64,000 bases of DNA from Apilactobacillus apisilvae (GTDB lineage Bacteria; Bacillota; Bacilli; Lactobacillales; Lactobacillaceae): NCBI RefSeq assembly GCF_023380225.1, contig NZ_CP093362.1, positions 434,001 through 498,000 of the forward strand, read 5' to 3'. Positions 45,779 through 55,412 of the stretch are shown here, in pieces. The translations under genes were made by a program, and so were the position numbers. Each line of letters begins with the position of its first letter. Within the stretch, counting starts at the first letter, position 1. The notes under the pieces are model-generated. The model saw only the letters and a list, made by a program, of their open reading frames with translations. It was not told the origin of the DNA and ran no database searches.

Positions 45779-46531
45779 TTATTCTTTTGTGGAACCAACA
45801 TCAATTGATTGATGCTTTAAGCTCTTGAAAACATAAGCATCTGCAATTCCAGTAATTCCTCCCTGGAAGAAGAAGGCAAATACAGTTCCCAGTCCAAAAT
45901 TAGTAAATTGATGAGTAATAATAATAGCTATAATTGCCATAATTGTTGGTGGAATGTATGAAAACCACATAGCTTTAGCAGCATTCCCACCACAATATTT
46001 AAATCTAAGGATTTGCATCAAATCATCAGCTGGATGTAAGGCAATATTTACACGTTGATAAATCGAAATGGCGATTGCGATTAAAGCAACTCCAAAGAAA
46101 TTTAAAAATACATATAAAATAATCATCCAAATACTGTGTGCTTCAGGTAACCATCCAGAAACTAATCCATTAAAGTAGTTAATCAATAATGAAAATGGTC
46201 CTAAGAAAGCAGCATTTCCAATAATTCTGGACCAACTCCAGTGGCCAACCAAAATAGCATTAAATACAGCAATCAACATACCTAAACCAAAGAATGCCCA
46301 GAATAATACCCATTGACCATTTCCCAATATAGCAAAGCCTAAGTTATTTTCTGCAGCTGTCCAATAAGCTGATCCTAAAAAAGAAGGATGAATTTTAGTA
46401 CTAGTTACTAGAGTCAAAACATTTCCCATAGCATTAATTACTAATGAAACAACAAAATACATAATTGTACTAGTCCAAGAAATTGTTCTTGGAGATTTTG
46501 TTGACTTTTGAGCACTTGCGGATTCTTGCAT
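45779..46531 (-). CDS. Multi-pass membrane protein, YczE/YitT-like
   Basis: A 250-residue integral membrane protein with about six hydrophobic helices after a short polar N-terminus. Segments such as VINAMGNVLTLVTSTKIHPS resemble the YczE/YyaS family of membrane proteins in lactobacilli; no function is established and the assignment is tentative. The ATG has AGGAG upstream. It is monocistronic, between a terminator and a 350-base AT-rich region containing a 9-bp inverted repeat (46567-46601) that may be an operator. Confidence 0.7.
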   Translation of the reverse strand: MQESASAQKSTKSPRTISWTSTIMYFVVSLVINAMGNVLTLVTSTKIHPSFLGSAYWTAAENNLGFAILGNGQWVLFWAFFGLGMLIAVFNAILVGHWSWSRIIGNAAFLGPFSLLINYFNGLVSGWLPEAHSIWMIILYVFLNFFGVALIAIAISIYQRVNIALHPADDLMQILRFKYCGGNAAKAMWFSYIPPTIMAIIAIIITHQFTNFGLGTVFAFFFQGGITGIADAYVFKSLKHQSIDVGSTKE

Positions 46532-46842
46532 AATAAATTACTCCTATCTATTAATTTCTTTCATATTGTGAATTAATTATCTATCAAATGTATAATTCAC
46601 ATATCAATATAAATTTATTAAAATAATTTAAACAAATAAAGCAAACATAATCACTATGAAATCAATAATTTTTAATTTTAAACAAATACATATGATTATT
46701 TTTCAATTGTGAACTTCATAACAAAATAAATTATAACTCATTTAATTAATAAAATAAAGGGTATTTTAAAAAAATGTAAGCGATTTTATAAATTATTTTC
46801 AAGCTTTTTATAGAGAACGTGAAATAAGTATCAAATAAAAAT
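46532..46842. other. AT-rich gene-free stretch
   Basis: About 310 bases upstream of the 250-residue membrane gene and downstream of the large transferase terminator. I see no open frame, tRNA or RNA family. The only structure noted is the inverted repeat at 46567-46601. Confidence 0.6.
46567..46601. repeat. 9-bp inverted repeat upstream of the 250-residue membrane gene
   Basis: TGTGAATTA (46567-46575) and TAATTCACA (46593-46601) are perfect complements, separated by 17 bases, about 36 bases upstream of the gene start. A further TTGTGAA occurs near 46703. Could be a regulator site; no factor can be named. Confidence 0.5.
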
Positions 46843-46876
46843 AAAAGTCGTTAAAGTAATCACTTTAACGACTTTT
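46843..46876 (-). terminator. Intrinsic terminator of the 1677-residue transferase gene
   Basis: A perfect 15-bp stem (AAAAGTCGTTAAAGT and complement, 4-base loop) ends just after the stop codon; T-rich tail on the minus strand. Confidence 0.9.
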
Positions 46877-46885
46877 ACAAATTAA

Positions 46886-49800
46886 TTAATAAAGATCTTT
46901 GATATTAATCCAAAATTGTTGACTGTTTAATTGAATTAAAACATATTTCATTCCAATATTTTCGTTAAAATCAGGATCAGATAAGCTCATTATCTTACTT
47001 ACAGTTACAAGATCATCTTTGTCATTATAGTTATGAGAGAAGTTAATATCATCATAGTCAGTAAAATCTTTTTGTAGATTCCATAATGAAGCACCATCAT
47101 TAACTTTCATTTTTCCAGCCAATCCATATTTATTAATATCAGTATCAAAAGATTCTTTCATATTTTTATTATTTAAAAATTGTTCAGTAGCTCTTTTAGA
47201 AGAATTACCATCCATCCAAGGTGTAAACTTATCGACAAAATCTTTGTAATTGTCATTCATATTCCAGTTACCAGAAATAATATTATCTAACTCTTTAACT
47301 ACACCATCGTTAGTTTGAACAATTTTACCTGGAGCCTCTTTAACAAAATCAAAGTAAAATCCTCTTATTTCACTAGCATAGGAATCTAAATCATAAGTGA
47401 AGAATATCATCGGACGTTTTAAAACAGCATAATCAAACATTACTGATGAATAGTCAGTAATTAAAGCATCACTAATTAAATATAACTCTGCAATATCTGG
47501 ATAAAGACTTACATTCATAGCAATATCATCATAATCAGATAAATCTAAATTATTAGCAATTAAATAGTGAGTTCTAACTAAAATAATTAAGTCATTGCCA
47601 AAATGTTCTTTAATTTTATCTAAGTCTAAGTGTAACTTGGCAGTAAATTCATTAGCTTTTACATATTCATTATCACGCCAAGTAGGCGCATATAAAATAA
47701 CTTTTTTATCAGATGAAATATTTAATGACGATTTAATTTCAGCAATGTCTTTCCATGATGAATTCACCAAAACATCGTTTCTGGGATACCCATCTAACAT
47801 CATCTGATTAGAATTCATTCTGAATGCTCTTTGCATAATATTAGCTGAATACATATTAGGGGCAATCATTTTATCCCAACGGCGGTTATCTCTAAATACA
47901 TCTTTATGATATTTTGCAGCTGTCATCCCGGGCATCGTAACCAAATCCACATCAGCAGCCAATGTTTTCAATGGTGTTCCATGCCAAGTCTGAATTAATT
48001 GAGTGCCCTTACCAGGCTTCCATCTAAATGGTCTTCTAACATTAGTAACAAAATATTTTGCTTTTGCTTGTTTTAAAATCCCACTATAACTAAATCTAAC
48101 AATATATGGAATATTATTTTCTTTAAAATAGTCAACGTATTCTTTATTAACATTCCAGTACATCTTATATTCTGGATGATGTTTTAACATATATTCATAA
48201 ATAGCTTTAGGATTGTCTGAATATTGAGTTCCAAAGAAACTTTCAAAAATAATAATATTCTTTTTAGACAAAATATTAGATAAACGATTCAAAATAGCTG
48301 CTTGTAAATAGTTTACTTTAAATAAATGACCGAATTTTCTAGATATTAAACGTTTTTCTGGCTCTTGATCTAAATCACTATTACGAGTAGATAAAACTGT
48401 TTCAATAACTTTTTTAGCAGCATCTCCATTTTGACCATACTGAGCAAATTTATTATAAAATTCAATTAATTTATCATGATAATTATCAGCAACCGAATCA
48501 AGATGTTGAATTCGGTTAATTAAATCATCCTCATTAAGCACTACAGGACCAGGAATTTCTTTATCATAATCTAAGTAAACTCCACGGTTTTCATCATCTA
48601 AATACCAATCTTTATCATAAGCATAGAAAATCATTGGACGTTTTAGATGAGCATAGTCAAACATTACTGATGAATAATCAGTGATCATTGCATCACTAAT
48701 TAAATATAAATCATTAATATTATTATAATCACTTACATCGTAAACAAATCCAGGATTACTATAAAAACTATTAGAATGAGCAACAAAATAATGTAATCTA
48801 ATTAGTAAAACATAATTGCTAGATAATTTAGCTTGCATTCGATCTAAATCTAACTGAAAATCAAAGCCTTCATTTTCACGATAAGTAGGTGCATATAAAA
48901 TAACCTTCTTGTCTAATGGTATTCCTAATTTTTGCTTAATACTATTAATATAAAGATTATTATTATTAGTATATAGTTCATCGTTTCTAGGAAAACCAGA
49001 TTTAATCACTTTTTGATCATAATCAAATGCATTAGTAGCAGTAGTAGCCATATAATCTGATGGCACTACTAAATAATCCCAACGACGATTTCTTTTAGCA
49101 AAACGATTTTGAACACCATGAGTAGCAAATTTAAAATGAGGTTCATCAAATCCCATATGTTTCAAGAAAGTTCCATGTAAAGTTTCAACTTCGACTTGGC
49201 CTTTTCTCTTTGCATAACGATTTGGCATATTAGTATTTTGAATAATATACTTAGAAACTGCTAAATAATACCAATACATAAAACTATTAACTTTTACTTT
49301 AGTAGCATTACCATTAATCGGCGTTTGTAGATTATTAAAGAACCAAACAGTTTTAATTTCTGGATGTTCATTTTTAACATATTCATACATTAATTTTTCA
49401 TTACTATCAAACTTACTAGACCAATAACAGTCAAATACCATAATCTTTCTTAATGGTAAAAATCGCATAAAAGGATAAAGTAATGAATATGATAATGATC
49501 GAAATACTTTTTTAGAATCAATAAAACTAGAAAATGGTTGATTAATCTTTAATATTAAGTCACTACTATTATTATTTTGTACTTGATAATAAATTTTATC
49601 TTTACCATTAAATGGCATCATTTTTTTATCAATAAAATTTTGATCATTTGCTAGTAATCTAAATACCCTAATTTCATCGTTAACATATAAATATATTTTG
49701 AATAAATATTTACCAGATAAAACATACAATTGATTTTTTTCTTGATTAGTTAAAGGAATATCTAATGACAAAGTGTTGCCTTTTAACGATAAATTATTAG

Positions 49801-51919
49801 ATTCAGTATCAAAAACTTCTCTAACCGTTTTATCGGTACTAATCATTTCAACTTTACTATTCTTAATAAGAACATCGTTAGCATCTATAATTTCTGGAAT
49901 ATTAATTGAAAGATTTAATAAATTATTATTATCAACATTAATACTATTAGTTTCAAATGGTGTATTTTCATAGACTACTTTAATACATTTTTTATTTCCA
50001 TAAAAAATAGTGTAACTCATATCATCACTTGTATCAATTTGTTGATTTTCTTTATTTCGATCGAAATAATATGCAATTTGACTATTAGTAAATTTATCCT
50101 TAATTAATAAAGCTGATTTTCTTTTAAGTAAGTTATTAGACCATCCATTAGTATCAAATACAATATTTTCTTCATTAATCTTACCTTCAATAGACTCATC
50201 GTCACTAAATGATAATTCAGCAGTTATATTTTCAGTATTACAATTCTTAATATCAAAAACTAAATTGTTATTCGAAGTTAAAACATTAGAAATAATTGGA
50301 GTTTTAATATCCTTGTCGTAAATACTTTCAGCATTAATAACAAATTCTCCAACATTATTAAAACGATAATTTACTCCAACATGATTTTGTTCATTAATAA
50401 ATGGTAAAACAAACTTGCGATTAGTCTTACGATTAGGAGAGGCAACATAACGACTAACTAAATATTTATTATCAATAACATCAGTTAATAAAACTTTCCA
50501 TGTCCCTAAACCTAATTTATTAGTTGCCGTATTTAAATCAAATTCAAATTGATATTTAGCATTAGTCCATTTACCACGAGCATTTAATAATCTTTGCGAT
50601 AAAGAAGTCTTAGGCCTAAATAATGATATCTTCATTTCTTTATTATTATCAATATTAACTAACTTAGCAGAAAATAATTCATTTACATTACCCAATCCTA
50701 AAAATTTCTTTGATAATCTCATATTTCTAAAAATAAAGTAACCTTTACCAATAAAATGACCATTGTCGTCAACATTATAACTACTAATTTTTTGGCTTAT
50801 TTTAGCATTATCATTGCTAAATTCTATCATGTTAGAAAATTCGTCACTATATTCAAAAATTTCCGGCATATAAAATTTATATGATAATCCATGAAATCCT
50901 TTTTTAAAATGACCAACCGATTGACGATACGTATAAGTATCCAAAATATTAAATTGACCATTCTTCAAAGCGTAATAAATTACTTGTTGCTTTACAGGCA
51001 AGCTTTTCATCGCTTTAGAGTCCCATAAATTCCAATCACGAAGAAATTTATAAACCATTTCTTGTGCCGTATAAATATAACTTTCTTCATTATCACCTAA
51101 GTTTTCAATAAATATAAAAATATCTAAAAATAAAACTTTATATTTAAGATCTTTGAATAAAGAGCTATTTTCACCTTGTCCAAAGTTTTTTAACATTTCT
51201 TTACACATTTTCAAGGCATCTAGACGACTTTTAAAATTGGATAAAGCACTTCTACTTTGCGTAATAGAGTCGTTACTTTCACGCCAACGCCAGTTATAAA
51301 CAACATCTTCTATGATGTCAGTTTCTTTAGATTTTAAATGGACTTGTAGAGTAAAAGGAATATCTTCATAAATAATACCTTCTATAAATTTAATATTATT
51401 GTTCAATAAAAAATCTAGACGATATAATTTATTCCAAACCGTTGTATCATACAAAAGATCATGATTATCAAAAATATTAGTGTTGTCTGAATTATCATGG
51501 ATTGCAAAAGAATGTAAATAGGAATTTTTATAACGATTTTTGTCGAAACGTTTTACGAAACCTACTACAACATCTGAATTATTTTGTTTAGACTTATAAG
51601 TTAACTTTGAATATGCATCTTCAGGTACAATATCATCACCATCAACAAATGCAATGTACTTTCCCTTAGCATTGTTAATTCCATAATTTCTGGTTGAACT
51701 AATACCACCATTTTCTTTATGTAATGCTTTAAAAGAGTCATATTTTTCTTCATATTGATCAATAATTGATGAAGTATCATCAGTAGAACCATCATCAATC
51801 ATTAATACTTCCATATTTTCTTTAGGAAAATCGGTTTGTGCAATAGATTCTAAACAATCTTCAACATAATCTTGAACATTGTAACAAGCAACTATTACAG
51901 ATAAATATGGTTTATTCAT
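46886..51919 (-). CDS. Fused GT2 glycosyltransferase with two CDP-glycerol glycerophosphotransferase domains
   Basis: A 1677-residue enzyme that probably builds a glycosylated glycerol-phosphate wall or capsule polymer. Residues 1-330 form a GT2 domain (SVIVACYNVQDYVEDCLESI, acidic site FVDGDDIVPED). About 330-820 is beta-rich with no motif I recognise. Two TagF-like domains follow: about 820-1195 ([30 protein letters not shown]) and 1215-1600 ([30 protein letters not shown]). Residues 1600-1677 may be an SH3-like cell-wall-binding tail (inferred). No signal peptide, so it acts on the cytoplasmic membrane face. It has its own promoter and terminator. Confidence 0.85.
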   Translation of the reverse strand: MNKPYLSVIVACYNVQDYVEDCLESIAQTDFPKENMEVLMIDDGSTDDTSSIIDQYEEKYDSFKALHKENGGISSTRNYGINNAKGKYIAFVDGDDIVPEDAYSKLTYKSKQNNSDVVVGFVKRFDKNRYKNSYLHSFAIHDNSDNTNIFDNHDLLYDTTVWNKLYRLDFLLNNNIKFIEGIIYEDIPFTLQVHLKSKETDIIEDVVYNWRWRESNDSITQSRSALSNFKSRLDALKMCKEMLKNFGQGENSSLFKDLKYKVLFLDIFIFIENLGDNEESYIYTAQEMVYKFLRDWNLWDSKAMKSLPVKQQVIYYALKNGQFNILDTYTYRQSVGHFKKGFHGLSYKFYMPEIFEYSDEFSNMIEFSNDNAKISQKISSYNVDDNGHFIGKGYFIFRNMRLSKKFLGLGNVNELFSAKLVNIDNNKEMKISLFRPKTSLSQRLLNARGKWTNAKYQFEFDLNTATNKLGLGTWKVLLTDVIDNKYLVSRYVASPNRKTNRKFVLPFINEQNHVGVNYRFNNVGEFVINAESIYDKDIKTPIISNVLTSNNNLVFDIKNCNTENITAELSFSDDESIEGKINEENIVFDTNGWSNNLLKRKSALLIKDKFTNSQIAYYFDRNKENQQIDTSDDMSYTIFYGNKKCIKVVYENTPFETNSINVDNNNLLNLSINIPEIIDANDVLIKNSKVEMISTDKTVREVFDTESNNLSLKGNTLSLDIPLTNQEKNQLYVLSGKYLFKIYLYVNDEIRVFRLLANDQNFIDKKMMPFNGKDKIYYQVQNNNSSDLILKINQPFSSFIDSKKVFRSLSYSLLYPFMRFLPLRKIMVFDCYWSSKFDSNEKLMYEYVKNEHPEIKTVWFFNNLQTPINGNATKVKVNSFMYWYYLAVSKYIIQNTNMPNRYAKRKGQVEVETLHGTFLKHMGFDEPHFKFATHGVQNRFAKRNRRWDYLVVPSDYMATTATNAFDYDQKVIKSGFPRNDELYTNNNNLYINSIKQKLGIPLDKKVILYAPTYRENEGFDFQLDLDRMQAKLSSNYVLLIRLHYFVAHSNSFYSNPGFVYDVSDYNNINDLYLISDAMITDYSSVMFDYAHLKRPMIFYAYDKDWYLDDENRGVYLDYDKEIPGPVVLNEDDLINRIQHLDSVADNYHDKLIEFYNKFAQYGQNGDAAKKVIETVLSTRNSDLDQEPEKRLISRKFGHLFKVNYLQAAILNRLSNILSKKNIIIFESFFGTQYSDNPKAIYEYMLKHHPEYKMYWNVNKEYVDYFKENNIPYIVRFSYSGILKQAKAKYFVTNVRRPFRWKPGKGTQLIQTWHGTPLKTLAADVDLVTMPGMTAAKYHKDVFRDNRRWDKMIAPNMYSANIMQRAFRMNSNQMMLDGYPRNDVLVNSSWKDIAEIKSSLNISSDKKVILYAPTWRDNEYVKANEFTAKLHLDLDKIKEHFGNDLIILVRTHYLIANNLDLSDYDDIAMNVSLYPDIAELYLISDALITDYSSVMFDYAVLKRPMIFFTYDLDSYASEIRGFYFDFVKEAPGKIVQTNDGVVKELDNIISGNWNMNDNYKDFVDKFTPWMDGNSSKRATEQFLNNKNMKESFDTDINKYGLAGKMKVNDGASLWNLQKDFTDYDDINFSHNYNDKDDLVTVSKIMSLSDPDFNENIGMKYVLIQLNSQQFWINIKDLY

Positions 51920-51962
51920 ATTTAATACCTCTCCTTAATTTATTAATAAAATAGTAAAATAA

Positions 51963-52048
51963 AAATACTAATTAAGATAGTTAAGTATAATTAAAATAAA
52001 TACATATAATAATTATATCATTAATAAAACTATTTTTAATTAGTATTT
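51963..52048. repeat. 13-bp inverted repeat around the large transferase promoter
   Basis: AAATACTAATTAA (51963-51975) and its perfect complement (52036-52048) lie on either side of the TATAAT at 52012-52017. With one gap the match extends to 18 bases. It could be a wide operator or a weak uraA terminator with a long loop. Confidence 0.5.
52012..52020 (-). promoter_or_regulatory. Extended -10 promoter of the large transferase gene
   Basis: TGATATAAT on the minus strand, about 93 bases before the ATG at 51919; no strong -35. Confidence 0.5.
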
Positions 52049-52057
52049 AAAGTAAAA

Positions 52058-53314
52058 TCAATTATTTTGATTTGGTAAAATAAGATTTAATAATACACCA
52101 ATAATTGTAGCAACGGCTAATCCATTAAGTGGTAAAGTTCCTATATTTAAAGTGAAGCCACCTACTCCAATGACTAGAATGGATGATACAATCATCAAAT
52201 TACGATTGGAATTCATATCAATTTTATTTTCTACTAGAATTTTAATTCCACTAGATGCAATTGTTCCAAATAACAAGAAGCTTATTCCACCAATTACAGG
52301 TAACGGCATTTGCATAATAATTACATTCAATTTATTGATAAAAGAAAATAAAATCGCAAAAGTGGCAGCTCCAATCAGTACATAAACACTATGGATTTTA
52401 GTGATTGCCATAACACCAATATTTTCACCATAACTAGTGACAGCGGGGCCTCCAACCAATCCGGCAAATATTGATGCAGCTCCATCACCACTCAAAGTTC
52501 GGTTTAAACCAGGATTTTGAAAATAATTACGTCTCGTTAATTCATTTAAAACCATAATATGGCCCAAATGTTCAGTAATAGTTACAAATGCGATTGGAGC
52601 AATTGCTAATATTGCTCCCCATTCAAAATGAAAATTATATGATATAAAAGGAAATTCAAATTTAGGCATTGCAAACCAGGGGGCATTAGCAATAGTAGTT
52701 AAATTCACTTCACCTAAAAAAATAGAAATTACATATCCACAAACTATTGCTAATAGTATTGGCATAAAACCAAGAAAACCTTTTATATAAATATTAAAGA
52801 AGATAGCCAATAATAGAGTAACAATGGCAATAAAAACAAATTTAAGATTATATTGTCCATTTTTTAACATCGCATCATTAGCAGCGCTCCCTGCTAATGA
52901 AAGACCTATTACAATGACAATTGGTCCAACAACAACTTCTGGCAAAACTTTATTAATCCATTTAGAGCCAAAAAAGCAAATCATTAAAGCAACTATTAAA
53001 TATATTAATCCGACAGAAATGACCCCCTGTGCGATTCCCGGATAACCAGTTGTTTGCATTAAATATTTCATTGGTACAATAAAAGCAAAACTGGAACCCA
53101 TGTATGCAGGAATTTTCTTTTTGGTAATTAATATATGCAATAAAGTTCCTACCCCAGAAGTAAATAAAGCAATACTTGGACTTAAGCCAACTAGTAAAGG
53201 AACAATAACTGTACTGCCAAACATTGAAAACAAATGTTGCATTGATAATCCCAACCATAGCCAAAATCCTGGTTTTTCATCAACATCTAAAATTACATCT
53301 TTATTTTTATTCAA
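52058..53314 (-). CDS. uraA: Uracil permease, NCS2 family
   Basis: Proton-coupled uracil importer of the nucleobase-cation symporter 2 family. The 418-residue protein has about 14 short membrane segments; typical stretches are LGLSMQHLFSMFGSTVIVPL, the substrate-site region FVTITEHLGHIMVLNELTRR and SYGENIGVMAITKIHS. The start is TTG at 53314, with AAGGTGG eight bases upstream; the longer GTG start overlaps that site. A PyrR-binding attenuator precedes it, so uptake should fall when UMP is plentiful. Specificity for uracil rather than xanthine is supported by the PyrR leader. Confidence 0.92.
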   Translation of the reverse strand: MNKNKDVILDVDEKPGFWLWLGLSMQHLFSMFGSTVIVPLLVGLSPSIALFTSGVGTLLHILITKKKIPAYMGSSFAFIVPMKYLMQTTGYPGIAQGVISVGLIYLIVALMICFFGSKWINKVLPEVVVGPIVIVIGLSLAGSAANDAMLKNGQYNLKFVFIAIVTLLLAIFFNIYIKGFLGFMPILLAIVCGYVISIFLGEVNLTTIANAPWFAMPKFEFPFISYNFHFEWGAILAIAPIAFVTITEHLGHIMVLNELTRRNYFQNPGLNRTLSGDGAASIFAGLVGGPAVTSYGENIGVMAITKIHSVYVLIGAATFAILFSFINKLNVIIMQMPLPVIGGISFLLFGTIASSGIKILVENKIDMNSNRNLMIVSSILVIGVGGFTLNIGTLPLNGLAVATIIGVLLNLILPNQNN

Positions 53315-53360
53315 AATGAATACCACCTTAATGATTAATTAAGAGTATTAACTTAGTAAA

Positions 53361-53394
53361 AAAGTCTACTTATCCATTAGATTAAGTAGACTTT
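53361..53394 (-). terminator. Terminator of the uraA leader (also downstream of lepA)
   Basis: AAAGTCTACTTA and its complement (53361-53372 and 53383-53394) form a 12-bp stem, followed by T-runs on the minus strand. It lies between the PyrR box and the uraA start, so it is the regulated terminator. Confidence 0.88.
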
Positions 53395-53414
53395 ACACAA
53401 AAAACAAATGAATA

Positions 53415-53449
53415 TCTTAATAGTCTCACGGGACCAAGTTAAAGACTCT
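53415..53449 (-). promoter_or_regulatory. PyrR-binding leader of uraA
   Basis: The minus strand reads AGAGTCT, then TTTAACTTGGTCCCGTGAGA, CTATTAAGA. The core GGTCCCGTGAGACT matches the PyrR loop consensus (TCC-N-G-N-GAG, then CT). A TATAAT lies just before it at 53455-53460, right after the lepA stop codon, and the terminator at 53361-53394 follows. PyrR with UMP is known to favour termination in such leaders. Confidence 0.82.
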
Positions 53450-53454
53450 ATTTT

Positions 53455-53460
53455 ATTATA
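53455..53460 (-). promoter_or_regulatory. -10 element of the uraA leader transcript
   Basis: TATAAT directly after the lepA stop codon. A matching -35 would lie in the lepA coding end (about 17 bases up), where no consensus is clear. Confidence 0.5.
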
Positions 53461-55299
53461 TTATTTACTTCCTTTTTCTTCTTCATCAGTTTGGAGAACT
53501 GCCATAAATGCTGCTTGTGGAATTTCAACTTTACCGACAGCTTTCATACGTTTTTTACCAGCTTTTTGCTTTTCGAGTAATTTCATTCTTCTAGTACGAT
53601 CACCACCGTACAAATGAGCAGTAACATCTTTACGATAAGCCTTAATATTAGTTCTAGCAATAACTTTAGCACCAATAGTTGCTTGAACGGGAATTTCAAA
53701 GTTTTGTCTAGGAATAATCCCCTTAAGTTTATTTACAATCACTCTTCCACGATTAGCAGCAAATGAACGATGAGAAATAAAACTCAAAGCATCAACTTTT
53801 TCACTATTTAAAAGAATATCAATTTTAACCAAATCGGATGGTTTATAGTCACTAAGTTCATAATCTAATGATGCATAGCCTCTAGTTGCTGATTTTAGTT
53901 TATCAAAAAAGTCAAAAATAATTTCAGATAATGGAATAAAATAAACAACATTAACACGATAATCATCAATATATTCCATTGTGTCAAATTGACCACGACG
54001 ATCCTGACAAAGTTCCATAACTGGGCCAACATAATCATTAGGAACCATAACTGTAGCTTTTACAAATGGTTCTTGAACTTGTCTTATTTCAGAAGAATCG
54101 GGCATTTCAGATGGGTTTTCAACATCCTTAACCTCATTATCAGTAGTTTCTACATGATAAGTAACAGATGGCGCCGTAGTAATTAAATCAAGATTAAATT
54201 CACGTTCCAGTCTTTCTTGGACAACATCCATGTGTAATAATCCTAAAAATCCACAACGAAAACCAAAACCAAGTGCTTGAGAAGATTCAGGTTCAAATTC
54301 TAATGCTGCATCATTTAGTTTTAATTTTTCTAGGGCTTCCCTTAAGTCACTAAATTTAGCATTATCGGTTGGATATAATCCAGAATAAACCATCGGTTCC
54401 ATTTCACGATAACCAGGTAGTGCTTCTTCAGCCGGATTATCTACATTGGTAATTGTATCACCAACACGGGTTTGGTTAATATCTTTAATACTTGCTGTTA
54501 TATAACCTACATCCCCAGACATCAAATAATCTCTTTGAACAGGATGTGGAGAGTTAACCCCTACTTCAGTGACTTCATATTCACTGCCACTATTCATTAG
54601 TCTAATTTTATCACCAGGTTTAACAACCCCATTATATAGACGAACACTCAGTACCACTCCACGGTAATCATCGTAAACAGAATCAAAAACTAGCGCTTTC
54701 AAAGGAGTATCGATATCTCCTTGTGGCGCTGGAATTTCATGAACAATTTTCTCCATTAATTCTTCAATACCAATTCCTTTTTTAGCACTTGCTAACACAG
54801 CGTCATCTGCATCAAGACCAATAATATCTTCAATTTCTTTTTTCACGACATCAGGTTGGGCAGAAGGCAAATCAACTTTATTAATAACTGGGACAATTTC
54901 TAAATCATCATCAATTGCTAAATATACGTTGGCAAGTGTTTGAGCTTCAACACCTTGAGCTGCATCAACTACTAAAATAGCACCTTCACAAGCAGCAAGA
55001 CTTCTGGAAACTTCATAAGAAAAATCAACATGCCCAGGAGTATCAATTAAATGGAATTCATAATCGTGCCCATCTTTTGAATGATAAGTTAATTCAACTG
55101 CATTCAACTTAATTGTAATTCCACGTTCTCTTTCCAATTCCATATTATCAAGGAGCTGACTTTGCATATCACGTTTAGCAACTGTATCAGTCATTTCCAA
55201 AATACGATCAGCTAAAGTTGATTTACCATGATCGATATGCGCAACAATTGAAAAATTACGAATGTATTTTTGGTGCTCCTTCATCTTATTTATATCCAT
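53461..55299 (-). CDS. lepA: Elongation factor 4 (LepA)
   Basis: Ribosome-bound GTPase that can reset or back-translocate stalled ribosomes and affects initiation. The 612-residue protein has G1 [15 protein letters not shown]3 [13 protein letters not shown]4 NKVDLPSA, an elongation-factor-type beta barrel, and the LepA-specific C-terminal domain (with [20 protein letters not shown]). The ATG has AGGA upstream. It follows dnaJ after a terminator and has its own promoter (TTGTGC-17-TATAAT). Confidence 0.97.
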   Translation of the reverse strand: MDINKMKEHQKYIRNFSIVAHIDHGKSTLADRILEMTDTVAKRDMQSQLLDNMELERERGITIKLNAVELTYHSKDGHDYEFHLIDTPGHVDFSYEVSRSLAACEGAILVVDAAQGVEAQTLANVYLAIDDDLEIVPVINKVDLPSAQPDVVKKEIEDIIGLDADDAVLASAKKGIGIEELMEKIVHEIPAPQGDIDTPLKALVFDSVYDDYRGVVLSVRLYNGVVKPGDKIRLMNSGSEYEVTEVGVNSPHPVQRDYLMSGDVGYITASIKDINQTRVGDTITNVDNPAEEALPGYREMEPMVYSGLYPTDNAKFSDLREALEKLKLNDAALEFEPESSQALGFGFRCGFLGLLHMDVVQERLEREFNLDLITTAPSVTYHVETTDNEVKDVENPSEMPDSSEIRQVQEPFVKATVMVPNDYVGPVMELCQDRRGQFDTMEYIDDYRVNVVYFIPLSEIIFDFFDKLKSATRGYASLDYELSDYKPSDLVKIDILLNSEKVDALSFISHRSFAANRGRVIVNKLKGIIPRQNFEIPVQATIGAKVIARTNIKAYRKDVTAHLYGGDRTRRMKLLEKQKAGKKRMKAVGKVEIPQAAFMAVLQTDEEEKGSK

Positions 55300-55338
55300 A
55301 TTTAATTCCTACTTTCAACTGGTTAATTATTATAATTA

Positions 55339-55367
55339 ATTATAACAACACGAAACATAATGCACAA
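55339..55367 (-). promoter_or_regulatory. Promoter of lepA
   Basis: TTGTGC (55362-55367), 17-base spacer, TATAAT (55339-55344) with an upstream TGT on the minus strand; the -10 is perfect and extended. Confidence 0.7.
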
Positions 55368-55376
55368 ATTAAAAAA

Positions 55377-55402
55377 GAGTTGATACTTCAATGTATCAAC
55401 TC
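55377..55402 (-). terminator. Intrinsic terminator of dnaJ
   Basis: GAGTTGATAC and its complement (55377-55386, 55393-55402) with a T-run on the minus strand, ending the hrcA-dnaJ transcript. Confidence 0.88.
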
Positions 55403-55412
55403 CCTTATTGAA

